A DNA stretch of 64,000 bases from Novosphingobium jiangmenense (GTDB lineage: Bacteria > Pseudomonadota > Alphaproteobacteria > Sphingomonadales > Sphingomonadaceae): positions 1-64,000 of the forward strand of contig NZ_JADQDC010000006.1 in assembly GCF_015694345.1 (NCBI RefSeq), read 5' to 3'. Position numbers and translations under genes: made by a program. Of this stretch, positions 46,130 to 55,244 are shown piece after piece. Each line of letters starts with the position of its first letter. The first letter of the stretch is position 1. The notes beneath the pieces are model-generated. The model searched no databases, was not told the origin of the DNA, and worked only from the letters and a program-made list of their open reading frames with translations.

Positions 46130-46801
46130 TCAGGCGAACACGTCCTCATACTGCGCCCCGCCGGCAGCAAGCGAACGATAGACCGCCACGGCGATCAGGA
46201 TGCCGGCAATCCCCAGAAGGCTCCCCGCCCCGTTGATCACGAGCGAGGAGGCGACCCCCTGCCCTTCAGCGCCCGTCGCCGCCGAGGCCACACCGATCCC
46301 GCCAAGCAGCATCACGAAAAACAGGACATAGGCGAGATAGACGACGGCAATCGACCACACGCTGCTCCGCGTCGCCTCCCAGCTGCGCGATAGAGCCTGG
46401 CTGGCCGTCACGCCCTCCGCCACGATGATCGGCGAAACCATCGACCAGCGCGCAAGGAGATAGAGCCCGGGCACGAAAAGCAGGACAAAACCGAGGCCGA
46501 CGCCCAGCGTGGTCAGGATGTTCGCCCCGAACATGGCGCCGTAGGACCGCGACCACACGGTCATCAGGCCTTCGCTGCGCAGGATCTGCTCGGTCACGCG
46601 ATAGGTGACGAAGAAGTTCACGATGCCGGCAATGAAAGTGCCGAAAGCCACGCCTTCGCCCTCTCCCAGCACGAGATCGAGGATGACCTGCAAAACCGTC
46701 ATGAAGCCCGCAGCCAGGGCGCAGACTCCGACGTGGCGCCTGGCCAGCTCACTGATGGCTCCGAAGATTTCGCCCGCCGAAACCCTGATCTGTCCTTGCA
46801 T
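46130..46801 (-). CDS. Multi-pass membrane protein, unknown function
   Basis: The 223-residue protein has about six hydrophobic stretches (FVLLFVPGLYLLARW, SIAVVYLAYVLFFVMLLGGIGVA, LLGIAGILIAVAVY). The segment FVPGLYLLARWSMVSPIIVAEGVTASQALSRSWEAT resembles bacterial families annotated as DUF7847 or glycerophosphoryl diester phosphodiesterase membrane domain. The biochemical role is unknown. It lies between topA and dprA on the same strand and may be part of the same cluster. Confidence 0.7.
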   Translation of the reverse strand: MQGQIRVSAGEIFGAISELARRHVGVCALAAGFMTVLQVILDLVLGEGEGVAFGTFIAGIVNFFVTYRVTEQILRSEGLMTVWSRSYGAMFGANILTTLGVGLGFVLLFVPGLYLLARWSMVSPIIVAEGVTASQALSRSWEATRSSVWSIAVVYLAYVLFFVMLLGGIGVASAATGAEGQGVASSLVINGAGSLLGIAGILIAVAVYRSLAAGGAQYEDVFA

Positions 46802-46821
46802 ACGGTGCCTTGTCCTCTGTT

Positions 46822-47937
46822 CTACCCCGCGAGCGAAACGCGTCCCGCTGCGTGACGGACCAACCTGCCCGCCAGTTCCAATTCGAGCAAGGCCATCTGC
46901 ACCGCCCCTGCGCTTGCCCCGCTCTGCCGGATCAGTTCGTCTACCGCGACAGGAGCCAGCGTCAGAAGTCCGGCCACATCCACCGGCTCATCTTCTGCCC
47001 CCGCGCCATACTCCGGCGCATGTTCGCGGAAGGTCGAGCGTGGCTGGCCGGTGAAGCCGACAAGCAGTTCCACCACGTCCTCCGGCCGCTGCACCAGAAT
47101 CGCCCCGTCGCGGATGAGCTGGTTGCAGCCGTGGCTGCGACTGTCGAGCGGTGAGCCGGGAATGGCCATGACCTCGCGCCCCGCCTCAGCCGCCAGCCTT
47201 GCGGTGATCAAGGAGCCGGACTTGGGCGCAGCCTCGACTACCAGCGTGCCGGTGGCGAGACCGGCAATTATGCGGTTGCGGTGCGGGAAGTGGCGCGCGA
47301 GAGGCTCGGTCCCCGGTGGCATTTCGGCGATCAGCAGGCCCTCGGTTGCCACCTGCTCCTGCAGTTCGACGTTCTCGGGCGGGTAGCTGACGTCGATGCC
47401 GCTGGCGATCACGCCCACAGTGCCGCCGCCATCCCCCATCCCCGCCAGTGCCCCGCGATGCGCCGCCGCATCGATCCCGCGCGCCAGTCCGGAAATCACG
47501 GCGTAACCCTGCCCCGCCAGCGCCGTGGCAAAATCGCGCGAGAGCTTCACCGCCGCGGCCGAGGCGTTGCGTGCGCCGACCACGGCGATCGAGGGGCGCT
47601 GCAGAAGCGCAGTGTCGCCCCGCACGGTCAGGATCGGCGGGGGACTGTCGAGTTCAGCCAGCAGCACGGGATAATCCGCGCTGTCATGAAACAGATAGCG
47701 CCCGCCCACCTTGCGCAGCGCGGCGATCTCCCGCTCGATCCGCTCTGGCGGAGCAGGCCGGTACGGCGCCCCGCCGCGCGCTGCCAGATCGGGCAAAGCC
47801 TCGAGCGCCGCACTCGCCGTGCCGAACCGGCGCAAAAGCTGGTTGTAGCTGACCGGCCCGATATTGGGCGAACGCAGCAGCCGGATGCGGGCGAAGGCCT
47901 CGTCTCGCGAAAGCGTGGCCTGCGCCGCCTCGCTCAC
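46822..47937 (-). CDS. dprA: DNA-processing protein DprA
   Basis: DprA protects incoming single-stranded DNA and loads RecA during natural transformation. The 371-residue protein has an N-terminal helical domain (IRLLRSPNIGPVSYNQLLRRFG), the Rossmann core IAVVGARNASAAAVKLSRDFA with GYAVISGLARGIDAAAHRGAL, PHRNRIIAGLATGTLVVEAAPKSGSL and a C-terminal winged helix. The start is a GTG inside the plsY stop (GTGA), since no ATG is available near the conserved N-terminus. It is coupled to plsY. Confidence 0.93.
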   Translation of the reverse strand: MSEAAQATLSRDEAFARIRLLRSPNIGPVSYNQLLRRFGTASAALEALPDLAARGGAPYRPAPPERIEREIAALRKVGGRYLFHDSADYPVLLAELDSPPPILTVRGDTALLQRPSIAVVGARNASAAAVKLSRDFATALAGQGYAVISGLARGIDAAAHRGALAGMGDGGGTVGVIASGIDVSYPPENVELQEQVATEGLLIAEMPPGTEPLARHFPHRNRIIAGLATGTLVVEAAPKSGSLITARLAAEAGREVMAIPGSPLDSRSHGCNQLIRDGAILVQRPEDVVELLVGFTGQPRSTFREHAPEYGAGAEDEPVDVAGLLTLAPVAVDELIRQSGASAGAVQMALLELELAGRLVRHAAGRVSLAG

Positions 47938-48503
47938 TTCTTGCTGCCGACCTTGGGTTCGGTTCCGGCGCGAAGGCGGGCGATGTTCTCCCGGTGCAGG
48001 AACAGCACCAGCAGCGCCAGCAATGCCAGCACCGGCACATAGGCGGTGAAGCCCAGGGCGAGTGCTGCAATCGGCGCCGCAACCGCCGCGCTCATCCCGC
48101 CAAGCGAGGAAATGCGGCTGGCGAACAGCACGCCGAGCCACACCAGCGCATAGGCAAGCCCGATCTGCCAGGCGAGGCCCAGCGATATCCCCATCATCGT
48201 CGCCACGCCCTTGCCGCCCTTGAACTTGAGCCATAGCGGGAAGCAGTGCCCCAGCACCGCCGCGAGCGCCGCCAGCGGCTCTGCCGATGGCCAGAAATGG
48301 CGGGCGATCAGGACCGCTGCCAGCCCCTTGCCCATGTCCAGCAGCAGCGTCGCCGCCGCCACGCCCTTCTTGCCGGTGCGCAGCACATTAGTCGCACCGA
48401 TGTTGCCAGAGCCGATGGCGCGCAGATCGCCGCCTCCGGTCAAGCGCGTGAGGATCAGGCCGAAGGGCACGGAGCCGAGCAGATAGCCGACGAGCAAGGG
48501 CAT
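47934..48503 (-). CDS. plsY: Glycerol-3-phosphate acyltransferase PlsY
   Basis: PlsY acylates glycerol 3-phosphate from acyl-phosphate in the first membrane step of phospholipid synthesis. The 189-residue integral membrane protein starts MPLLVGYLLGSVPFGLIL and contains the family motifs SGNIGATNVLRTGKK, GHCFPLWLKFKGGKGVATMMG and RISSLGG. The ATG at 48503 (GGAAA upstream) gives the normal length; upstream in-frame residues lack conserved sequence. It is divergent from murI. Confidence 0.95.
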   Translation of the reverse strand: MPLLVGYLLGSVPFGLILTRLTGGGDLRAIGSGNIGATNVLRTGKKGVAAATLLLDMGKGLAAVLIARHFWPSAEPLAALAAVLGHCFPLWLKFKGGKGVATMMGISLGLAWQIGLAYALVWLGVLFASRISSLGGMSAAVAAPIAALALGFTAYVPVLALLALLVLFLHRENIARLRAGTEPKVGSKK

Positions 48504-48597
48504 AAGCGTTTCCACAGGCCGCTCATATCCTCTCCGGACACAAAAGCGAAAGAGGCCACTTCCCATTTTGCCGCCATTCCCGATACAAGCCCGGTAA

Positions 48598-49410
48598 ATG
48601 ACGCCTTCACCTTCCCCTGATCCCGCCGCGCCTCTGCTTCTGTTCGATTCGGGCGTCGGCGGGCTGTCGGTGCTCGCCAAGGTGCGCAAGGCCCTCCCCC
48701 AGGCCCCGGTGATCTATGTCGCCGACAATGCCGGCCTGCCCTATGGCGACAAGACCGAGGCGCAGATCGCCGCGCGCGTGTCCGGCCTGCTCGGCCGCCT
48801 GACCGAGCGCCTGCGTCCGCGCCTCGTCTGCATCGCCTGCAACACCGCATCGACCATCGCGCTCGCTGCGGTGCGCGAGGTCCTGGAGGTGCCGATCGTC
48901 GGCACGGTTCCCGCCATCAAGCCGGCTGCCGCCATGACCAGGACCGGCGTCATCGGTCTGCTCGGCACGAAGGCGACCATTCGGCAGGCTTATGTCGACC
49001 GGCTCGAGGCAGAATTCGCGCACGACAAGCTGCTCCTGCGCCACGGCGCGCCCGAACTGGTCGCCGCAGCCGAAGCCAAGCTGCGCGGCGAGAGCGTCGA
49101 CGAAGCCATCTACGCGCAGGCCGCACAGGCCCTGCGCGACCAGCCCGGCGGAGACCGCATCGACACGGTCGTGCTGGCCTGCACGCACTTCCCGCTGGTG
49201 CAGGAAGAGCTTGACCGCGCGTTCGGCCGCGGCGTCCGCTTCATCGATGGCTCGGACGGTATCGCCCGCCGGATCGCCTACCTCACCGAGGGCCAGCAAT
49301 GGCAGCGCGACAAGCCGGACCTTGCGCTGTTCACCCGCGGCGGGGACGATGTAGACTCGCTCCGGCCTGCACTGGCGGCGCAGGGACTTGAACGGGTCGA
49401 GACGTTTTGA
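48598..49410 (+). CDS. murI: Glutamate racemase
   Basis: MurI makes D-glutamate for peptidoglycan. The 270-residue protein has the motif FDSGVGGLSVL and both catalytic cysteines, C81 in ACNTAST and C195 in ACTHFPLV. PYGDKT is present as expected. It lies divergent from plsY-dprA, with the MBL-fold gene following 27 bases later. Confidence 0.95.
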   Translation: MTPSPSPDPAAPLLLFDSGVGGLSVLAKVRKALPQAPVIYVADNAGLPYGDKTEAQIAARVSGLLGRLTERLRPRLVCIACNTASTIALAAVREVLEVPIVGTVPAIKPAAAMTRTGVIGLLGTKATIRQAYVDRLEAEFAHDKLLLRHGAPELVAAAEAKLRGESVDEAIYAQAAQALRDQPGGDRIDTVVLACTHFPLVQEELDRAFGRGVRFIDGSDGIARRIAYLTEGQQWQRDKPDLALFTRGGDDVDSLRPALAAQGLERVETF

Positions 49411-49437
49411 CCGCAATGCACGATCGGGGGACGCGCC

Positions 49438-50358
49438 TTGGGTAAGATCTCGAAGTTCATGATCGTGCTGCTGGCACTGCTGGCGCTCGGCTACTACTGG
49501 CTGCTGGTCAACGCAGGGCCGGCGAACGCCCCCGCGCGGACCATCGACATTGCCGCGATCCGCCGCGCTGCCGATGCTCTTCCCGGCGAGAAGCCCACCG
49601 CCGTGACATTCGCGCCGATGGCCCTGCGCCATATTCCGGGTGCGGCCTTGGCAGCCGGGACGGGGCTGCGCCAGGTCACCTCCGGCGTGATCACGTGGCG
49701 GCTTGAGACCGCTGGCGGCGGCATCGTGATAGACCCCGGCCTGTCAGAGGCCGACGCGCACAGCATGGGCTTCAAGTTCTATGACCGTCGCGCCCGCGCT
49801 CTGGTCGACCGGTGGATGGACCAGGCAAACATGATCCTGTTCACCCACGCCCACGTCGATCACGTCGGCGGCTTCCTCGACCATCCCCGGTTCGAGAGCA
49901 TCGTCGGCAAGGCGGTCGTCTCGGAAGGCATGGTGGGCAACATCAACGGCCTCTGGCGCGAGAACGCCCGCCTGCTCGACCAGCCTCGCAAGCTTGGCCC
50001 GATCGAGGCGGTCGCCCCGGGCGTTGTCCTCATCCAGGCGCCGGGACACACGCCCGCTTCGGAAATGATCTACGTACGGCTGGCATCGGGGCGCGAGTAC
50101 CTGTTCGCAGGCGATACCGTCTCGCTTTCGGTCAACGCGGAGATTCCCACGCCACGCTCGCGCCTTGTCGCCGACTGGCTTGCGCCCGAGGACCGGCCCG
50201 CCGTGATCGGCTGGCTCAAGGGCCTCAAGGCCCTGAAAGAAAAGAACCCGGACCTCGTCATCGTGCCGTCGCACGATGCGGACTGGCTTGCAGCGAACGG
50301 CGATGCAAACGGGATCGCCATGGCAAAGGAACTGCGTCAGCTCGCCGAAACCAAATAG
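49438..50358 (+). CDS. MBL-fold metallo-hydrolase, membrane-anchored
   Basis: The 306-residue protein has an N-terminal hydrophobic segment (FMIVLLALLALGYYWLLV), then a metallo-beta-lactamase domain with the zinc motif THAHVDHVGG (H137, H139, D141, H142), a later His in APGHTPAS, and FAGDTVS with the bridging Asp. The substrate is unknown; lactonase or other hydrolase activity is possible. A TTG start at 49438 is supported by GGGGGA seven bases upstream; ATG 49459 would lack the first residues and a ribosome-binding site. Confidence 0.8.
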   Translation: MGKISKFMIVLLALLALGYYWLLVNAGPANAPARTIDIAAIRRAADALPGEKPTAVTFAPMALRHIPGAALAAGTGLRQVTSGVITWRLETAGGGIVIDPGLSEADAHSMGFKFYDRRARALVDRWMDQANMILFTHAHVDHVGGFLDHPRFESIVGKAVVSEGMVGNINGLWRENARLLDQPRKLGPIEAVAPGVVLIQAPGHTPASEMIYVRLASGREYLFAGDTVSLSVNAEIPTPRSRLVADWLAPEDRPAVIGWLKGLKALKEKNPDLVIVPSHDADWLAANGDANGIAMAKELRQLAETK

Positions 50359-50498
50359 CTCCGACTTTCGGGCAGTTACCCCAAATCCTGCTGGCAATGC
50401 GAATTGAACAGGCGTAGAAGCCGCCCATTCGCCGGTGGCCCAACGGGATCGGGCCTCGGAAGCGCGGATGCGCTTTCGTTGCAGGAAGGAGCGGCGGG

Positions 50499-51719
50499 GT
50501 GAATTACGATCAGATTTTTGATTCTGCGATCGAGCGTCTGCACTCCGAAGGTCGCTACCGCGTTTTCATCGACATCCTCCGCAACAAGGGCGCCTACCCC
50601 AACGCGCGCTGCTTTGCCGGCCATAACGGCCCGAAGCCGATCACGGTGTGGTGCTCGAACGACTACCTCGCCATGGGCCAGCACCCCAAGGTCATCGCCG
50701 CCATGGAAGAGGCGCTGCACAACGTCGGCGCCGGCTCGGGCGGCACGCGCAACATCGGCGGCAACACGCACTACCATATCGAGCTTGAGGCCGAACTGGC
50801 CGACCTGCACGGCAAGGAAGGCGCGCTGCTGTTCACCAGCGGCTACGTCTCGAACGACGCCACGCTGTCGACGCTCGCCAAGATCCTGCCGGGCTGCGTG
50901 ATCTTCTCGGACGAACTGAACCACGCCTCGATGATCGCGGGCATCCGCAATTCGGGCGCCGAAAAGAAGGTGTTCCGTCACAACGACGTCGAGCATCTCG
51001 AGGAGCTTCTGGCCGAGACCGATCCGAACGTGCCCAAGCTGATCGCGTTCGAATCCGTCTATTCGATGGACGGCGACGTCGCTCCGATCCACGCGATCTG
51101 CGACCTTGCCGAGAAGTACAACGCCCTCACCTACATCGACGAGGTCCACGCCGTCGGCATGTACGGCCCACGCGGCGGCGGCATCACCGATCGTGACGAA
51201 GCGGCCCACCGCATCGACATCATCGAGGGCACGCTGGGCAAGGCCTTCGGCGTCATGGGCGGCTACATTGCGGCCGATCGCAAGATCATCGACGTGATCC
51301 GCTCCTATGCCCCCGGCTTCATCTTCACCACATCGCTCTCGCCGGTGCTGGTCGCAGGCGTCCTCGCTTCGGTCCGCCACCTCAAGGCTTCGAGCGAGGA
51401 GCGCGAAGGCCAGCAGGCCGCCGCCGCCTACCTCAAGCAGGCCTTTGCCGAAGCAGGCCTGCCGGTCATGCCGTCGACGACCCACATCGTCCCGCTGATG
51501 GTCGGCGATCCGGTGCGGGCAAAGAAGATCGCCGACATCCTGCTCGCCGAATACGGCGTCTACGTGCAACCGATCAATTTCCCCACCGTCCCGCGTGGCA
51601 CGGAGCGCCTGCGCTTTACCCCCGGCCCCTCGCACACCGAAGCGATGATGGACGAGCTGACCGAGGCGCTGGTCGAGATCTGGCAGCGCATGGAACTGGA
51701 AATCCGGAAGGCCGCCTGA
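50499..51719 (+). CDS. hemA: 5-aminolevulinate synthase (C4 pathway)
   Basis: This PLP enzyme condenses glycine and succinyl-CoA, the first step of heme synthesis in alphaproteobacteria. The 406-residue protein shows [53 protein letters not shown] and the PLP lysine K248 in EGTLGKAFG. The start is GTG 50499 with AAGGAG eight bases upstream. A terminator follows at 51740. The gene stands alone, in the opposite role to a GtrA-type C5 route. Confidence 0.96.
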   Translation: MNYDQIFDSAIERLHSEGRYRVFIDILRNKGAYPNARCFAGHNGPKPITVWCSNDYLAMGQHPKVIAAMEEALHNVGAGSGGTRNIGGNTHYHIELEAELADLHGKEGALLFTSGYVSNDATLSTLAKILPGCVIFSDELNHASMIAGIRNSGAEKKVFRHNDVEHLEELLAETDPNVPKLIAFESVYSMDGDVAPIHAICDLAEKYNALTYIDEVHAVGMYGPRGGGITDRDEAAHRIDIIEGTLGKAFGVMGGYIAADRKIIDVIRSYAPGFIFTTSLSPVLVAGVLASVRHLKASSEEREGQQAAAAYLKQAFAEAGLPVMPSTTHIVPLMVGDPVRAKKIADILLAEYGVYVQPINFPTVPRGTERLRFTPGPSHTEAMMDELTEALVEIWQRMELEIRKAA

Positions 51720-51739
51720 TCCGGCGCTTTCGGAAGCTG

Positions 51740-51771
51740 AAAAGCCCTCCCCTCGTCCGGGAGGGCTTTTT
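51740..51771 (+). terminator. Intrinsic terminator of hemA
   Basis: AAGCCCTCCC (51742-51751) pairs with GGGAGGGCTT (51759-51768), followed by TTT. It is a textbook rho-independent terminator 20 bases after the hemA stop. Confidence 0.9.
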
Positions 51772-51837
51772 CGTTGGGCTTGCCTTTCACACGCGCCGCG
51801 CTACCCTTAACCGACCAATTAAATTTCGGGAGAGTGC

Positions 51838-52518
51838 ATGTCGGTTCCGTCCTACGACGAAGTGGTCCTCGGTCGCCGCTCGATCCGCGGCTATCTCGAA
51901 AAGCCCGTACCGCGCGCGCTGATCGAGGAAATCCTGACCATGGCAATGCGCTCGCCCACCTCGATGAACACCCAGCCCTGGCACTTCCACGTCGTCACCG
52001 GAGAGCCGCTCGACCGCATTCGCAAGGGCAACACCGAACGCATCCTCGCAGGCGAGCCCGACAGCCGCGAATTCCGCAAGGGCAGCCCCTTCGCTGGCGT
52101 CCACCGTGATCGGCAGGTCGAAGTTGCCAAGCAGCTTTTCGGCGCGATGGGCATTGCCCGTGACGACGCCCCCGCTCGCCAGGACTGGGTCCTGCGCGGC
52201 TTCCGCCAGTTCGACGCGCCGGTCTGCGTGATCGTCACCTACGACCGCGAACTGTCCGGCAGCGACGACACCGCCTTCGATTGCGGCGCGGTCACCACTG
52301 CGCTCGTCAACGCCGCCTGGTCGCGCGGCCTTGGCTGCGTGATCAACTCGCAAGGCATCATGCAATCCCCCGTCGTGCGCGAACACGCGGGCATCCCTGA
52401 CGATCAGGTGATCATGAAGGCCGTGGCCCTCGGCTGGCCCGATCCGGATTTCCCCGCCAACGCCGTGGTGAGCAACCGCAAGAGCGTAGAGGAGGCTGCG
52501 AGGTTCGTCGGGTTCTGA
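51838..52518 (+). CDS. Nitroreductase-family flavoprotein
   Basis: The 226-residue protein fits the FMN-dependent nitroreductase family: RRSIRGYLEKPVP at the N-terminus (phosphate and flavin contact), MAMRSPTSMNTQPWHFHVVTG (flavin-binding), and AVALGWPDPDFPANAV near the C-terminus. These enzymes reduce nitro or quinone compounds with NAD(P)H. The physiological substrate is unknown. The start is supported by GGGAG upstream. It converges on the decarboxylase gene with a bidirectional terminator between them. Confidence 0.87.
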   Translation: MSVPSYDEVVLGRRSIRGYLEKPVPRALIEEILTMAMRSPTSMNTQPWHFHVVTGEPLDRIRKGNTERILAGEPDSREFRKGSPFAGVHRDRQVEVAKQLFGAMGIARDDAPARQDWVLRGFRQFDAPVCVIVTYDRELSGSDDTAFDCGAVTTALVNAAWSRGLGCVINSQGIMQSPVVREHAGIPDDQVIMKAVALGWPDPDFPANAVVSNRKSVEEAARFVGF

Positions 52519-52528
52519 CGCAACGAAA

Positions 52529-52554
52529 AAGGCCCCACCTCGCGGCAGGGCCTT
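52529..52554. terminator. Bidirectional terminator between nitroreductase and decarboxylase genes
   Basis: AAGGCCC (52529-52535) pairs with GGGCCTT (52548-52554). On the minus strand the stem is followed by TTTTTCG, a good intrinsic terminator for the decarboxylase gene; on the plus strand the tail is CTCC only. Confidence 0.75.
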
Positions 52555-52581
52555 CTCCAATTCACGCAACCACAGCCAATG

Positions 52582-53865
52582 TCAGCGCAGCGAAACCACG
52601 TTGTCCGACACGCGCGGATCGCGGCGGTCGCCACGGTACTGGCTCGACATCGGCTCATCGGTCACTTCGAACACTTCCGTCGCGCCAAAGCCGTTGAACG
52701 CCGTCTTCATCGCCGCGCCATAAGCGCCGAGCATGCCGATCTCGATGTAATCGCCGACCTTCATGTCCACCGGCAGTTCGAACGGACCTTCCATGTGGTC
52801 CATGTCGTCGCAGGTCGGGCCGTAGAAGCTGAACGGCTCCATCTCGATCTCGGTCTCGACATCGTTGGCCACCTCGTCGCGCAGCACGCGCACCGGGAAG
52901 CGCCAGCCGACATGGGCCGCATCGAACAGCGCGCCATAGGCACCGTCGTTGATGTACAGCTCGGCACCGCGGCGGCGTTCAACGCGCACGATCATCGAGT
53001 TGTATTCCGCACACAGCGCACGGCCCGGCTCGCACCACAGCTCTGCCGAGTACGAAACCGGCAGCGATTCATAGGTACGGTCGATCACGCCGAAGTAGTC
53101 CTCAAGCGGCGGCGGTTCCATGCCCGGGTAGATCGACGGGAAGCCACCGCCGACGTCGATGATGTCGACCAGAACCGAAGCATCGACGATCGCCGCGCGG
53201 ACGCGCTCCAGCGCCTGCACATAGGCATGCGGGCTCATCGACTGGCTGCCGACGTGGAAGCACACGCCCAGCGAGTCCGCCACCTGGCGGGTCGCCTGCA
53301 GCAGTTCCGCGGCATTGGCCAGATCACAGCCGAACTTCGAAGCAAGGCTCAGCTCCGAATACTCCGAAGAGACGCGCAGGCGCACGCACAGCGTCAGATC
53401 TTCGGGAACGTTGCCTTCGGCATCGGCAGTGGCTGCCTTGATCTTCTCCAGTTCCTCGATCGAATCGAGGCTGAACACGCGCACGCCATAACTGTGATAG
53501 GCGTCACGGATCGCCGCCGGAGCCTTCACCGGATGCATGAAGCACAGCACGGCTTCGGGCAGCGTCTCACGCACCAGGCGCACTTCCGCGATCGAGGCGA
53601 CGTCATAGTGCGTCACGCCCGAATCCCACAGGACACGGAGCAGATCAGCCGACGGATTGGCCTTCACCGCGTACAGCGACTTGCCCGGAAACTTCTCGAC
53701 GAAGAAGCGGGCAGCGCGCGCGGCGGCGTGCGGACGGTTCAAAATGGCGGGTTGTTCAGGCGCGGAGGCGCGAACTACAGCCAGTGCGTCAGGATGGATG
53801 TGCAACTCAAGGGACCCCCAAACGGAACGTTGAACGAAGCTGCCTTGCGGTTTGGAAGTCCCCAT
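52582..53865 (-). CDS. Type III PLP decarboxylase (ornithine/lysine decarboxylase)
   Basis: This alanine racemase-fold PLP enzyme decarboxylates ornithine or lysine to putrescine or cadaverine. The lysine binding PLP is in SLYAVKANPSADLLR. Other family blocks are SKFGCDL, FHVGSQSMSPHAY, DVGGGFPSIYPG, WCEPGRALCAEY and, at the C-terminus, FYGPTCDDMDH with the active-site Cys. From ATG 53865 it is 427 residues; an upstream TTG (53955) gives 457. No start has a convincing ribosome-binding site. It supplies the diamine for the polyamine genes at 55245 and 56681. Confidence 0.88.
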   Translation of the reverse strand: MGTSKPQGSFVQRSVWGSLELHIHPDALAVVRASAPEQPAILNRPHAAARAARFFVEKFPGKSLYAVKANPSADLLRVLWDSGVTHYDVASIAEVRLVRETLPEAVLCFMHPVKAPAAIRDAYHSYGVRVFSLDSIEELEKIKAATADAEGNVPEDLTLCVRLRVSSEYSELSLASKFGCDLANAAELLQATRQVADSLGVCFHVGSQSMSPHAYVQALERVRAAIVDASVLVDIIDVGGGFPSIYPGMEPPPLEDYFGVIDRTYESLPVSYSAELWCEPGRALCAEYNSMIVRVERRRGAELYINDGAYGALFDAAHVGWRFPVRVLRDEVANDVETEIEMEPFSFYGPTCDDMDHMEGPFELPVDMKVGDYIEIGMLGAYGAAMKTAFNGFGATEVFEVTDEPMSSQYRGDRRDPRVSDNVVSLR

Positions 53866-53976
53866 GGGGCAGCGAGAGGGGGTAAATAAGGCCCTGCGCA
53901 TGAATCTCAAGTGAAAATAACGCTGCCCAAAAGACCTGTCAGGAAAATGAAACAATTCCAGACAGATCGCGGAAAA

Positions 53977-55203
53977 TCAGGAACTTAAGCGTTCAGCCAG
54001 CGCAGCCCAGGCTGGCAACGAGAGCGGATCGTTGGCGCCGTTGGCGGCTGTCGGGTGCGATGCGAATCGTGCAACCGTCATTTCCGCCGCCGGATCGACC
54101 CACAAGGTCTGCCCATGGATGCCCCGCGCGGAGAAGCAGCCACGGTTGTTGTTGCTGATCCACCACTGGCTGCCATAGCTCCAGCCCGGCAGCTGCGGAT
54201 AGCGATTGCGGTCGAAATGCGCAGGATCTCCGCCGTGCGTCGCGCGCTGCACCACGGCTTCGGGAATGACTCCCAGCCCGCCCAGCCGCATCGCCTCGCC
54301 AAACCGCGCAAGGTCCTCCAGCCGCAGGTTCAGCCCGCCCCCGGCAAAGGCTGTGCCCGCCTGATCGACGATCAGATCGGCATCGCCGGGCATACCCAGC
54401 GGCAGCCACAGGCGCTCGTTCAGCACATCGGCAAAGTGCTTCCCCTCGATCCGCGCGATCATCCACGCCAGCACTTCGGTGTTGGGCGTGCGATAGGTGA
54501 AGCCGACCCCATGCTCCCCGGCATTTCCGATCGCTGGCAGGTATGAGGCAAGATCGATCGGCCCGGCATAGTCCGCCGGACGCGGCGTCAGCCCGAGCGC
54601 CGCGCTATAGGCGCCGATGCCCGAATTGGGATCGGCATAGTCTTCGGAGAAATCGAGCGCGGTGGTCATGTCCAGCACCTGCCGGACCGTCGCATCGCCA
54701 AACCCGCTGCCAACAAGTTCGGGCAGGTAATCGGACGCCATTGCCGCAGGATCGAGCTTGCCCTCCTCCACCAGCATCTCGGCAATGGTGCCGACAAAGC
54801 TCTTGGTCACCGAGAAGGCGATGTGTCGCGTCTCTGGCCCGGTCACACCAAACCAGCGCTCGAACACCACCTTGCCGCGATGGAGGACGAGAATGCCGTC
54901 GGTGAAAGCCTGCGTGAGCGATTGCTCCAGCGTAACCGGCACCTCGTCATTCAGTGGAACGAAGCTGACCTGCGCCAACTGCTCGTCAATCGCCCGCTCG
55001 AATGGCCGGCCCTCGCCACCCGCAGCGACCCGACGCGAAGGCACGAACTGGCGCATGTTGGAATAGGACCAACGGATCATCGGAAAGCGCATGTGATCAG
55101 CGCGCGAGGCCAGCAGCAGCTTGTCCTTCGGCGGGGGCGAACCCTGCATCCAGCCCATTCGCACCGGATCGCTGGTCACCCCATCGAGCAGCTCGCCCGC
55201 CAT
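53977..55203 (-). CDS. Beta-lactamase-family serine hydrolase (EstB/NylB-like)
   Basis: The 408-residue protein has the class C-like catalytic motif S131-V-T-K134 (IAFSVTKSFVG), the YxN motif in YRTPNTE, and the third block in RGIHGQTLWV. It resembles 6-aminohexanoate-dimer hydrolase and esterase EstB-type proteins. No signal peptide is evident, so it is likely cytoplasmic. Substrate unknown. It sits between two polyamine genes on the same strand with no visible functional link. Confidence 0.82.
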   Translation of the reverse strand: MAGELLDGVTSDPVRMGWMQGSPPPKDKLLLASRADHMRFPMIRWSYSNMRQFVPSRRVAAGGEGRPFERAIDEQLAQVSFVPLNDEVPVTLEQSLTQAFTDGILVLHRGKVVFERWFGVTGPETRHIAFSVTKSFVGTIAEMLVEEGKLDPAAMASDYLPELVGSGFGDATVRQVLDMTTALDFSEDYADPNSGIGAYSAALGLTPRPADYAGPIDLASYLPAIGNAGEHGVGFTYRTPNTEVLAWMIARIEGKHFADVLNERLWLPLGMPGDADLIVDQAGTAFAGGGLNLRLEDLARFGEAMRLGGLGVIPEAVVQRATHGGDPAHFDRNRYPQLPGWSYGSQWWISNNNRGCFSARGIHGQTLWVDPAAEMTVARFASHPTAANGANDPLSLPAWAALAERLSS

Positions 55204-55244
55204 CGCACTCTCCCGCCCACATTATTATCGGCAGGCAGCATGCC

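Noticed and set aside
44688..46181. 497-residue open frame on the plus strand over topA
   Set aside because: Antisense to topA with no recognisable domains.
48504..48689. Extended N-terminus of plsY
   Set aside because: These residues overlap the divergent murI 5' end and are not family-like. ATG 48503 gives the usual PlsY start and length.
53866..53955. Extended N-terminus (TTG start) of the ornithine/lysine decarboxylase
   Set aside because: The extra 30 residues are Arg/Phe-rich without a known motif and TTG lacks a spaced ribosome-binding site. The ATG at 53865 was preferred, although its own site is also weak.
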